From: Pantoea alhagi
GTDB lineage: Bacteria; Pseudomonadota; Gammaproteobacteria; Enterobacterales; Enterobacteriaceae
NCBI RefSeq assembly: GCF_002101395.1
Contig: NZ_CP019706.1
Location: forward strand, 3,162,001 to 3,226,000
Length of the DNA stretch: 64,000 nucleotides
Reading direction: 5' to 3'
Shown here: positions 8,470-16,222 of the stretch, one piece after another
How positions within the stretch are numbered: position 1 is the first letter of the stretch
Layout: each line of letters starts with the position of its first letter
Position numbers and translations under genes: made by a program
Notes under the pieces: model-generated
Database searches by the model: none
The model's input: only the letters and a program-made list of their open reading frames with translations
What the model was told of the DNA's origin: nothing

Positions 8470-9783
8470 TCATCGGTGCCAGAGCGGAAAGGCGCCAAAC
8501 ACAACGCCACCTACCAACAACGCCATACTTACCACAATCCCCCACTTAATCGAAAAGCGCTGATGGTCGCCAATATCCACCTTCGCCAGCCCAACCAGCA
8601 GATAAATTGATGGCACCAGCGGGCTGAGCAGATGGAAAGGTTGACCGATAATCGAAGCGCGTGCGATCTCTTCGGCACTGATACCGTAGCCTGCGGCGGT
8701 CTGGGCGATCACCGGCAGGATGCCAAAATAGAACGCGTCGTTAGACATAAAGAAAGTAAACGGCAGGCTGATTACTGCGGTAAACACCGCCAGATAAGGG
8801 CCAAAGCTGTGAGGGATCACTGCCAGCAGGCTCTTCGCCATGGCGTCCACCATGCCAGTACCGGACAAAATACCGGTAAACACCCCGGCGGCGAAAATCA
8901 ACGCGGTCACCGCCAGCACATTAGCGGCGTGCGCCCCGATGCGCTCTTTTTGCTGCTCCAGCGAGGGATAGTTAAGCATCACTCCGATGGCGAATGCCAG
9001 CATAAACAGAATATGAATGGGCATCAGTCCCACGACCAGCAGCACCAGCAGCGTGGTGGTAAGGATAAAGTTGGGCCAGAACATTTTAGGGCGTCGGTTA
9101 GCCTTACAGTCATCCGCATTGCCCAGCCCCAGGCTGATATTTTCCAGATGATGACTTTCCATCGTCATGATGCCCAGTCGCCGACGTTCGCGCAGACCGA
9201 ACAGCACCGCCATTCCCACCAGGGTAAAACAGCCCAGCAGCATCGCCGGGATCATGGGAATAAAAATATCCAGCGCATCAATACGCAGCGCTGCTGCCGC
9301 GCGAGCGGTTGGACCGCCCCAGGGCGACAGGTTCATAATGCCGCTGGCCAGATTAATTAAACAGAGCATCGGCAGTACATTCATCCCCAGCCGATGATAC
9401 AGCGGCAGGAATGCTGCGACGGCAATCATATAGGTTGTGGAGCTGTCACCGTCCAGCGAAACCAGCAGCGTCAGCACAGCCGTGCCAACCAGCACCTTTA
9501 ATGGATCGCCGCGTACAATTTTTAAAATCAGCCGCACCAGCGGATCAAATAGCCCGGCATCAATCATCAAACCAAAATAGAGGATGGAAAAAGTCAGCAT
9601 CACGCCGGTGGGGGCCAGCGTTTTGACGCCGTTAAGCATCATCTCGCCCAGTCCGTGCCAGAAACCGCCCACCAGCGCAAATAAAGTAGGCACAATAATC
9701 AGCGCAATCAGCGCCGACATCCGCCTGGTCATGATCAGATACATGAAGCAGATCACCATCGAAAAACCCAGCACAGTCAGCAA
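8470..9783 (-). CDS. CitMHS family citrate/metal-citrate proton symporter
   Basis: 437 residues with about 12 hydrophobic segments. The N-terminal MLTVLGFSMVICFMYLIMTR, the loop SLDGDSSTTYMI, and NLSPWGGPTARAA are the conserved regions of the CitM/CitH citrate-Mg2+ (or Ca2+) family first known from Bacillus. It would import citrate or a related tricarboxylate together with a divalent metal across the inner membrane. The start is a TTG preceded by an AGAAGGAAAG ribosome site. It is transcribed divergently from nac across a 566-base region that contains a possible CRP site. No two-component citrate regulator accompanies it. Confidence 0.87.
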   Translation of the reverse strand: MLTVLGFSMVICFMYLIMTRRMSALIALIIVPTLFALVGGFWHGLGEMMLNGVKTLAPTGVMLTFSILYFGLMIDAGLFDPLVRLILKIVRGDPLKVLVGTAVLTLLVSLDGDSSTTYMIAVAAFLPLYHRLGMNVLPMLCLINLASGIMNLSPWGGPTARAAAALRIDALDIFIPMIPAMLLGCFTLVGMAVLFGLRERRRLGIMTMESHHLENISLGLGNADDCKANRRPKMFWPNFILTTTLLVLLVVGLMPIHILFMLAFAIGVMLNYPSLEQQKERIGAHAANVLAVTALIFAAGVFTGILSGTGMVDAMAKSLLAVIPHSFGPYLAVFTAVISLPFTFFMSNDAFYFGILPVIAQTAAGYGISAEEIARASIIGQPFHLLSPLVPSIYLLVGLAKVDIGDHQRFSIKWGIVVSMALLVGGVVFGAFPLWHR

Positions 9784-10045
9784 AATACTTTCCTTCTAAA
9801 AATTAACGAGACAGCAGGCGTACTACCGCTTATCTCTGGTGGTGAGGGGTTATAGGTATGACGTCACGTTATCTATCTTTTACAAAGGGCACATAAAAGT
9901 TAATGAAGTGATAATTTCATTTGGGATAACCTGCTGTTTTTACGATTTTTTTGTGAATTAAGGTAATAACAAATATTTTACATTTGCCATAAGTGAAAGA
10001 GGGAACAGTGACAGAGTTCATATTTCCACCGGTACGAATACAGGT

Positions 10046-10067
10046 TTTTGTGATGCAGATCGAAACA
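10046..10067. promoter_or_regulatory. Possible CRP-binding site
   Basis: TTTTGTGATGCAGATCGAAACA matches one half of the consensus (TGTGAT) well and the other half (ATCACA) poorly. It lies about 260 bases upstream of the CitMHS start, so its role is uncertain. Confidence 0.3.
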
Positions 10068-10128
10068 GAGGCAGCGCAGCGTTTATAAAAAGTTTCTCTT
10101 ATCGCCTGCACAGTACAAACGCAGCCGC

Positions 10129-10145
10129 TGCACGCTTCTGGTGCG
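10129..10145 (+). promoter_or_regulatory. NtrC-binding site upstream of nac
   Basis: TGCACGCTTCTGGTGCG keeps both outer arms of the NtrC consensus TGCACCA-N3-TGGTGCA. A weaker relative, with TGCAC at 10107 and GCA 12 bases later, lies just upstream. The centre is about 155 bases before the expected sigma-54 start point, a normal enhancer distance. In Klebsiella and E. coli nac is known to be NtrC-activated. Confidence 0.7.
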
Positions 10146-10264
10146 ACAGACCATTAACCTGCCGGGCTGAAGACATAAATTCAGCCGCTTAACTCCTTTG
10201 GGGTAATCAGATTCTCTTATTTTATCGTGGGTTAGAGATGCCGCATTTTGACCGCAATAAAAAC

Positions 10265-10280
10265 TGGCCTGCATATTGCA
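10265..10280 (+). promoter_or_regulatory. Sigma-54 promoter of nac
   Basis: TGGCCTGCATATTGCA has the invariant GG and GC separated by exactly ten bases and the TTGCA of the -12 element. Transcription would start near 10292, giving a leader of about 58 bases before the nac ATG. Confidence 0.8.
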
Positions 10281-10349
10281 ATCCATGGCTTACAGCCGCG
10301 ATGCGCGCCTGAGCTGGTAACAACATTCGGTAACCCCGACGGAGGCAAC

Positions 10350-11267
10350 ATGAACTTAAGACGGCTTAAATACTTCGTAAAAATTGTCGATATTGGCAGT
10401 CTGACTCAGGCGGCGGAAGTGCTGCATATTGCGCAGCCTGCGTTGAGTCAGCAGGTGGCCACGCTGGAAAATGAACTGGACCAACAGCTGTTGATCCGTA
10501 CCAAACGTGGCGTAACGCCCACCGAGGCCGGAAAAATTCTGTATGCCCACGCGCGAACCATTTTACGTCAGTGTGAACAGGCGCAAATGGCAGTGATCAA
10601 TGCCGGACAGACGCTGAACGGTCAGGTCTCTATCGGTCTTGCGCCGGGCACCGCTGCTTCTTCGCTAACCATGCCGCTGCTGCAAACGGTGCGTGAAGAG
10701 TATCCGGAAATCCTGGTTTACCTGCATGAAAACAGCGGCTCGTCGCTTAATGAAAAAGTGATAAGCGGACAGCTCGATATGGCGGTGTTATATGACCGCA
10801 CGCCGCTGGCAGGCATTACCAGCACGCCGCTGATGAAAGAGGAGCTTTATCTGGTAGGGGCCTGCGATGCGCCTGGCAGCATGGTGGATCTGGCTCAGGT
10901 GGCGCAGATGAATCTCTTTTTGCCGCGTGATTACAGTGCGGTGCGTAAACGGGTCGATGAAGCTTTTTCATTACGACGCCTCAGCGCGCGTATTATTGGT
11001 GAAATTGAATCGCTTGCGACCCTGAGCGCCGCCGTCTCCAGCGGTATGGGCGCAACGGTGTTGCCGGAGTCGGCGGCACGGGCGCTGGTTAGCGCGACTA
11101 ACGGCTGGATGGCGCGTATTAATTCACCTTCGCTTAATCTACCGCTATCGCTCAATATCTCTTCGCGTCTGCCGCTGTCGCCATCCGCTCAGGCGGTGAA
11201 AAATATCCTGCTGACGCTGCTGAACAAACCTGTAGCGGAAGAGCGTGAACTGATGCTGGTGGGTTAA
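10350..11267 (+). CDS. nac: Nac, nitrogen assimilation control regulator (LysR family)
   Basis: 305 residues from the ATG at 10350. The open frame extends 34 codons upstream, but that part overlaps the sigma-54 promoter and lacks the conserved start MNLRRLKYFVKIVDIGS, so it is excluded. Nearly every residue of the first 60 matches E. coli Nac as I recall it, including the helix-turn-helix LTQAAEVLHIAQPALSQQVATLE. Nac relays nitrogen limitation from NtrC to sigma-70 promoters, activating genes for poor nitrogen sources and repressing, for example, glutamate dehydrogenase; unlike most LysR proteins it needs no coinducer. The ribosome site CGGAGGCAAC is strong. cbl follows in the same direction, the order opposite to the cbl-nac order named in E. 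coli maps but with the same neighbours. Confidence 0.96.
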   Translation: MNLRRLKYFVKIVDIGSLTQAAEVLHIAQPALSQQVATLENELDQQLLIRTKRGVTPTEAGKILYAHARTILRQCEQAQMAVINAGQTLNGQVSIGLAPGTAASSLTMPLLQTVREEYPEILVYLHENSGSSLNEKVISGQLDMAVLYDRTPLAGITSTPLMKEELYLVGACDAPGSMVDLAQVAQMNLFLPRDYSAVRKRVDEAFSLRRLSARIIGEIESLATLSAAVSSGMGATVLPESAARALVSATNGWMARINSPSLNLPLSLNISSRLPLSPSAQAVKNILLTLLNKPVAEERELMLVG

Positions 11268-11419
11268 ATCATCTTTGAACACGGACAGGCCGGTTAATCA
11301 TTACTGGTCGTCCACCTTTATCTCATAAATGCATAAGAAACCGTTTTTTATTATTTGTAGCTATCAATAAGCCTGCTTAACATTAAGGCAGTATTGAACG
11401 CCAGATAAGGAGAAACGGT

Positions 11420-12376
11420 TTGAACTTTCAACAGCTTAAAATTATTCGTGAAGCCGCACGCTGTGAGTTTAACCTGACGGAAGTTGCGAATACGCTTTTT
11501 ACCTCACAGTCTGGCGTCAGCCGTCATATACGCGATTTAGAAGATGAACTGGGTGTAGATATCTTTATCCGTCGCGGCAAACGGCTGCTGGGGATGACCG
11601 AGCCGGGCAAAGCGCTGCTGGCTATCGCTGAGCGCATTCTCGATGAAGCGAGTCGGGTACGACGGCTGGCGGATATCTTTACCAACGAAACCAGCGGTGT
11701 CCTGACCATAGCCACTACCCATACACAGGCGCGCTACAGCCTGCCAAAAGTGATCAAAGCTTTTCGCGCGCTCTGGCCGCAGGTGCGGCTGGAACTGAAT
11801 CAGGGATCGCCGCAGGAAATAGTAGCGATGGTTGCTGCTGGCGAAGCGGACATAGGTATCGCCAGCGAGCAGCTGGTTAATCAGCCGGCGCTGGCGGCCT
11901 TTCCGTGGTTTAGCTGGCATCATGCGCTGCTGGTGCCAAAAGGACATGAGCTGGAGCAGGAGCCGCAGCTTGCTCTGGCGGCGCTCAGCCGCTATCCCCT
12001 GATTACCTATCGCCAGGGAATTACCGGACGCTCGCGTGTCGATCGCGCCTTTCAGGCTGCAGGGCTGAAACCGGACATTATCCTCAGCGCACAGGACTCC
12101 GATGTCGTGAAAACCTATGTTGAGCTGGGGCTGGGCGTGGGGATCCTTGCCGATCAGGCATGCCAGCTGGATACGCAATCAGCGCTGACGCGGCTTGATG
12201 CGCGCCATCTCTTCGAGGCCAGCACCGTGTGGCTGGCGCTAAAGCGCGGGCAGCTGCAGCGCAATTATGTCTGGCAGTTTCTTGAGTTATGCAACGCCAA
12301 CCTGTCGCTGGAGGAGATGAAACGTCAGGCGCTTAGCGTTCAGGAAGAGGAGCCAGCGATCGACTTTCAGATTTAA
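11420..12376 (+). CDS. cbl: Cbl, LysR-type regulator of sulfur (sulfonate) utilisation
   Basis: 318 residues starting at a TTG, with the ribosome site AAGGAG at 11407-11412. The start MNFQQLKIIREAARCEFNLTE and the segment LFTSQSGVSRHIRDLEDELG are the Cbl/CysB subgroup signature; Cbl rather than CysB is indicated by the ending and by linkage to nac. Cbl activates tau and ssu genes for taurine and alkanesulfonate use during sulfate starvation, with adenosine phosphosulfate as anti-inducer. In E. coli its expression is repressed by Nac and activated by CysB; the linkage here allows the same cross-talk but the 150-base intergenic region was not resolved into sites. Length is normal and no residues are missing from the ligand domain (TTHTQARYSLP, YRQGITGRSRVD). 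Confidence 0.94.
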   Translation: MNFQQLKIIREAARCEFNLTEVANTLFTSQSGVSRHIRDLEDELGVDIFIRRGKRLLGMTEPGKALLAIAERILDEASRVRRLADIFTNETSGVLTIATTHTQARYSLPKVIKAFRALWPQVRLELNQGSPQEIVAMVAAGEADIGIASEQLVNQPALAAFPWFSWHHALLVPKGHELEQEPQLALAALSRYPLITYRQGITGRSRVDRAFQAAGLKPDIILSAQDSDVVKTYVELGLGVGILADQACQLDTQSALTRLDARHLFEASTVWLALKRGQLQRNYVWQFLELCNANLSLEEMKRQALSVQEEEPAIDFQI

Positions 12377-12445
12377 TCTCTTTGTTCCGCGCATTGCAGA
12401 TCGCAAAAGCAGCGGCTAATGTCGCTATTTTCCATGGGGGCGAAG

Positions 12446-13273
12446 ATGATTAAGTTACGGACAATGACGCCGCACGATCTGGACGACTGCGTGGCGCTAA
12501 CGCAGGAAGTTAAGTGGCCGCATCGTCTTGCCGACTGGCAACTGATGCTGCAACTGGGCGAAGGCGTAGTAGCGGAACAGCAGGGGCGAGTGGTCGGCAG
12601 CACGCTGTTCTGGCGCTGGGGACCGGAGCGCGCCTCGCTGGGCGTGATCATTGTTGCAGAGCAGCTGCGCGGACAGGGCATCGGTAAGGCGCTGTTACAG
12701 CATACGTTGCAGCAGCTGGAGGGCTGGCAGCTGCATCTGCACGCCACCGCCGCCGGTGCGCCGCTCTATCGCCAGGCGGGATTTGTCGCCACGGGAGATG
12801 TGATTCAGTATCAAACGCCAGCGCTGACGTCGCCACCGCCTGGCAGCGGGCTGGTACAGATGGCGCGGCAGAGCGATCTTCCGGCGCTGGCGCAGCTTGA
12901 CTGGCAGGCAAACGGCTTTCAGCGGCTACCGTTGCTACAACAGCTATTCCAGAACGGTACCAGCATCACGCTGCTGCGTCAGCAAATGGCACCGCTGGGC
13001 TTTGCTGTTACCCGCCGTTTTGGGCATGGCTATGTGATCGGCCCGGTCATCGCACCTGACAGGCAAATGGCGCAACAGCTGATTATCGAAGCGATGCAGC
13101 CGCTGGCTGGCGCTTTTGTGCGTATTGACAGCCGCCGCGAGGCGGGGCTGGGCTCCTGGCTACAAACACTTGGTTTACAGCCGGTAGATAATCCGCTGCG
13201 CATGGTGCGCGGCAGCGAGTGGCAGCCGCAGGGGATGACGGCCTGGAGTTTGATGAGCCAGGCGATGGGCTAA
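12446..13273 (+). CDS. GNAT family N-acetyltransferase, two-domain
   Basis: 275 residues from the ATG at 12446; in-frame ATGs at 12419 and 12434 are possible but add residues not seen in the family. The first GNAT domain (residues 1-120) contains WPHRLADWQLMLQLGEG and the acetyl-CoA motif A IIVAEQLRGQGIGKALLQ. A second half (about 135-275) has the shape of the C-terminal GNAT-like domain found in this family of proteins of unknown substrate. The length of about 280 residues and the LTQEVKWPHR start are typical. It lies 70 bases downstream of cbl and 70 upstream of the ThDP enzyme gene on the same strand; no functional link is evident. Confidence 0.85.
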   Translation: MIKLRTMTPHDLDDCVALTQEVKWPHRLADWQLMLQLGEGVVAEQQGRVVGSTLFWRWGPERASLGVIIVAEQLRGQGIGKALLQHTLQQLEGWQLHLHATAAGAPLYRQAGFVATGDVIQYQTPALTSPPPGSGLVQMARQSDLPALAQLDWQANGFQRLPLLQQLFQNGTSITLLRQQMAPLGFAVTRRFGHGYVIGPVIAPDRQMAQQLIIEAMQPLAGAFVRIDSRREAGLGSWLQTLGLQPVDNPLRMVRGSEWQPQGMTAWSLMSQAMG

Positions 13274-13344
13274 ACGCGGCGGTTGTGTTCTGAGCAGGTC
13301 AGCTATGCTTAAAGTCTGTGTAATCTGAGAGGGAGAAACAGACA

Positions 13345-15141
13345 ATGGCAATGAAGACCAGCGATTTTTTTGTAGCGCGCCTGAAGGCATGGGGCGTTAC
13401 GCGAATTTACGGTTACCCCGGCGACGGCATTAACGGAGTGCTGGGCGCGATTCAGCGAGCAAATAAAGCGGGCGCTGGCATTGAGTTTATTCAGGTACGC
13501 CATGAAGAGATGGCGGCATTTATGGCTGCAGGCCATGCCAAATTTACCAGCGAACTGGGCGTTTGCCTCTCTACCGGCGGCCCGGGCGCCACGCATCTGC
13601 TGACCGGTCTGTATGATGCAAAAATGGACCATGCGCCGGTGCTGGCGATTTCCGGCCAGGCGGAAACCACCTCTCGCGGCTCCAATTATCAACAGGAGCT
13701 GAATCTCGATCGCGTCTTTTCTGACGTCGCTAATTTTGTGCAGGAGGCGGCGGCCCCGGCGCAGGTGCGCCATCTGGTCGATCGTGGCGTGCGTATTGCG
13801 AAAGCGCAAAACGGCGTGGCGGTGCTGATTTTGCCGAAAGATCTACAGGACGAGCCGTGGCAGGAGCCGCAGCATACGCACGGCTTTACCCATTCCGGCC
13901 CAGGCTATCAACGACCAAAAGTGGTGCCTTATGAAGATGATTTGCAGCGTGCTGCGGAAATCCTCAACGCCGGTAAAAAAGTTGCGATTCTGATTGGTTC
14001 CGGCGCACGCGGCGCGGCCGTAGAGGTGGTGCAGGCAGCGAATGTGCTGGGTGCGGGCGTAGCAAAAGCCCTGCTGGGCAAAGATGTGTTGCCGGATGAC
14101 GCGCCGTTTGTGACTGGCTCTATCGGCCTGTTGGGTACCAAACCCTCTTCAGAGATGATGAAAAACTGCGACACGCTGTTAATGATCGGCAGCGGCTTTC
14201 CGTGGACAGAGTTTTTGCCGGAAGAGGGCAAAGCGCGATCGGTACAGATTGATATCGATCCCTCAATGCTTGGCCTGCGCTATCCCTGCGAGGTGAATCT
14301 GCATGGCGATGCGGCGGAAACGCTACGTGCGCTGCTGCCGCTGCTGCAATATAAAGCAGACCGCAGCTGGCAGGAGAATATCGCCCGTCAGGTACAGGAG
14401 TGGTGGCAGGTCATGGAAGAGAGGGCAATGGCACCCGCGAAGCCCGTTAACCCGCAGCGCGTGGTATGGGAAATGTCGCCTCTGCTGCCTGAAGATGCCA
14501 TTGTTACCTCAGATTCCGGCTCCTGCGCCAACTGGTTCGCTCGCGATTATCGGGTCAAGCAGGGACAGCGCGCCACGCTTTCCGGCGGCCTGGCCTGCAT
14601 GGGCGCGGCGGTGCCGTATGCGATTGCCGCCAAATTTGCTTTTCCGCATCAGCCGGTGGTAGCGCTGGTGGGCGATGGCGCGATGCAAATGAACAATATG
14701 GCGGAGCTTATTACTATCCAGAAATACTGGCAGGGCTGGGGCGATGGACGGCTGATTGTCTGCGTGTTTAATAACCAGGATCTTAATCAGGTGACCTGGG
14801 AGCAGCGCGTGATGGAAGGTAATCCACGCTTTGAGGCCAGCCAGGATATTCCCAATGTACACTACGCTGCCTTTGCTGAAATGCTCGGCCTGAAGGGTAT
14901 TTTTGTCGATGATCCGGAAAAGCTCAGCGCCGCCTGGCAGGAAGCGCTAAGCAGCGACCGACCGGTGGTACTGGAAGTGAAGACCGATCCGGAAGTAGCG
15001 CCGCTGCCGCCGCATATTACCTTTAAACAGGCGAAAGCCTTTATGACTTCAATGTTAAAGGGCGATCGCGGTGCCGCGCAGGTGATTGGCGATACCGCCA
15101 GCCAGTTGCTGAACGAAGTGTTGCCCACGAAAAAGAGATAA
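13345..15141 (+). CDS. Thiamine diphosphate-dependent enzyme, pyruvate oxidase/YdaP type
   Basis: 598 residues with the three-domain build of the acetohydroxyacid synthase/pyruvate oxidase family. The N-terminal PYR domain (to about 165) has GYPGDGINGVL and the cofactor-activating Glu in VRHEEMAAFMA. The central domain (about 190-330) carries IGSGARGAAVEV. The PP domain (about 385-535) has the Mg-ThDP motif GDGAMQMNNMAEL ending in FNNQDLNQ. The closest subgroup I recognise is the 'thiamine pyrophosphate-requiring enzyme' annotated as pyruvate oxidase-like (YdaP of Bacillus), not IlvB, since no small subunit gene is near. It would decarboxylate pyruvate or another 2-oxo acid. The start follows GAGAGGGAGAAACAGACA. 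No C-terminal membrane-binding helix like that of E. coli PoxB is evident. Confidence 0.82.
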   Translation: MAMKTSDFFVARLKAWGVTRIYGYPGDGINGVLGAIQRANKAGAGIEFIQVRHEEMAAFMAAGHAKFTSELGVCLSTGGPGATHLLTGLYDAKMDHAPVLAISGQAETTSRGSNYQQELNLDRVFSDVANFVQEAAAPAQVRHLVDRGVRIAKAQNGVAVLILPKDLQDEPWQEPQHTHGFTHSGPGYQRPKVVPYEDDLQRAAEILNAGKKVAILIGSGARGAAVEVVQAANVLGAGVAKALLGKDVLPDDAPFVTGSIGLLGTKPSSEMMKNCDTLLMIGSGFPWTEFLPEEGKARSVQIDIDPSMLGLRYPCEVNLHGDAAETLRALLPLLQYKADRSWQENIARQVQEWWQVMEERAMAPAKPVNPQRVVWEMSPLLPEDAIVTSDSGSCANWFARDYRVKQGQRATLSGGLACMGAAVPYAIAAKFAFPHQPVVALVGDGAMQMNNMAELITIQKYWQGWGDGRLIVCVFNNQDLNQVTWEQRVMEGNPRFEASQDIPNVHYAAFAEMLGLKGIFVDDPEKLSAAWQEALSSDRPVVLEVKTDPEVAPLPPHITFKQAKAFMTSMLKGDRGAAQVIGDTASQLLNEVLPTKKR

Positions 15142-15299
15142 TCTGAGCAGCGTGGCAAGGCGTTTGTAAAAATGCCGCTCCTGGCTTATGTTTGTGAAAA
15201 ATCAAAGGTTAACCTGTCTACAACGGGCGAGGCTGTCAGGAAAATATCCGTAAATTAACGGGTTTTCTGCTTCGCCCGATCGCCTATAAGGAAAACAGC

Positions 15300-16145
15300 A
15301 TGACAACTGAAACGCGCCCGGTGTGGTTTATTACTGGCTGCTCTACCGGCTTTGGCCGTGAGCTGGCGAAGCAGGCAATTGAACGTGGATTTAACGTGGT
15401 GGTGACCGCTCGCGATGTGCAAAAAGTTGCGGATCTGGTGCCAGGTAAAGAACAACAGACGTTGGCGCTGGCGCTTGATGTCACCGACAGCACTAATATT
15501 GATGGTGCGGTCAAGGCAACGCTGGAGAAGTTTGGCACCATTGATGTGCTGGTGAATAATGCGGGTTATGGCTATCAGTCATCGGTTGAAGAGGGCGTTG
15601 AAGAAGAGATCCGCGCGCAGTTTGATGCTAACGTTTTTGGTCTGTTCGCCATGACGCGCGCGGTGCTTCCGGCTATGCGCAAGGCGCGGCGCGGGCATAT
15701 TATTAATATTACCTCGGTGGCGGGCCTGATTGGTTTTCCTGGCTCCGGCTACTATGCCGCCAGCAAGCATGCGGTAGAAGGCTGGTCCGATGCGCTGGCG
15801 GTTGAGAGTGAGCCGCTGGGCATTAAGGTTACCTGCGTTGAGCCGGGACCATTCCGCACCGACTGGGCGGGACGCTCATTGCATCAGACAGAAAACCGTA
15901 TTGATGATTATGCCGAAACTGCCGGTGCACGCATGAAGAATACCGCAGGCTACAGTGGTAAACAGCCGGGCGACCCGGCGCGCGCCGCCGCTGCAATGAT
16001 TGCGATTACTGAAAATGCCCATCCACCTCGCCATCTGATAATGGGAGCGTTTGGCTTTGAAGCGGTCACCAATAAATTCCGTGAGCGGCTGGCGCAGATT
16101 GAAGCGTGGCGAGAAACCTCGCTTGGCACCGACTTCCCGGAGTAG
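15300..16145 (+). CDS. Short-chain dehydrogenase/reductase (classical SDR)
   Basis: 281 residues. The dinucleotide-binding motif TGCSTGFGREL sits at residues 13-23, NNAG at about 90, catalytic Ser in INITSVAG near 140, and the YxxxK pair in YYAASKHAVEG near 155-159. ARDVQ after the second strand suggests NADP preference. The C-terminal part with PGPFRTDW is usual for the oxidoreductases of this family that act on small ketones or aldehydes. Transcribed with the ThDP gene, 158 bases downstream, and preceded by ATAAGGAAAACAGC. Substrate unknown. Confidence 0.9.
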   Translation: MTTETRPVWFITGCSTGFGRELAKQAIERGFNVVVTARDVQKVADLVPGKEQQTLALALDVTDSTNIDGAVKATLEKFGTIDVLVNNAGYGYQSSVEEGVEEEIRAQFDANVFGLFAMTRAVLPAMRKARRGHIINITSVAGLIGFPGSGYYAASKHAVEGWSDALAVESEPLGIKVTCVEPGPFRTDWAGRSLHQTENRIDDYAETAGARMKNTAGYSGKQPGDPARAAAAMIAITENAHPPRHLIMGAFGFEAVTNKFRERLAQIEAWRETSLGTDFPE

Positions 16146-16158
16146 AACCTGGCTCAGT

Positions 16159-16211
16159 CACAGCATAGCGGGACCAGCCGCTATGCTGTGAAACCATTTT
16201 CAGTGGTTTCA
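16159..16211. terminator. Two hairpins between convergent SDR and GGDEF-EAL genes
   Basis: Arms CACAGCATAGCG (16159-16170) and CGCTATGCTGTG (16179-16190) form a perfect 12-bp stem. A second stem of TGAAACCA with TGGTTTCA overlaps its end at 16189-16211. Position between two convergent stop codons suggests a bidirectional terminator, though neither has a proper T run. Confidence 0.55.
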
Positions 16212-16222
16212 GGGTGAGGCAT

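Larger units (their letters stand above)
9784..10349. other. Divergent control region between the CitMHS gene and nac
   Basis: 566 bases with no gene. The nac-proximal half carries an NtrC site and a sigma-54 promoter (listed separately); the CitMHS-proximal half is AT-rich and has a possible CRP site. Spurious ORFs of 60-70 residues lie here, without family features. Confidence 0.7.

Noticed and set aside
8632..9360. 242-codon plus-strand open frame
   Set aside because: Antisense of the CitMHS gene; composition rich in H, Q and R, typical of a shadow frame.
10248..10349. Upstream extension of nac by 34 codons
   Set aside because: Overlaps the sigma-54 promoter; known Nac proteins start at the internal ATG, which has the ribosome site.
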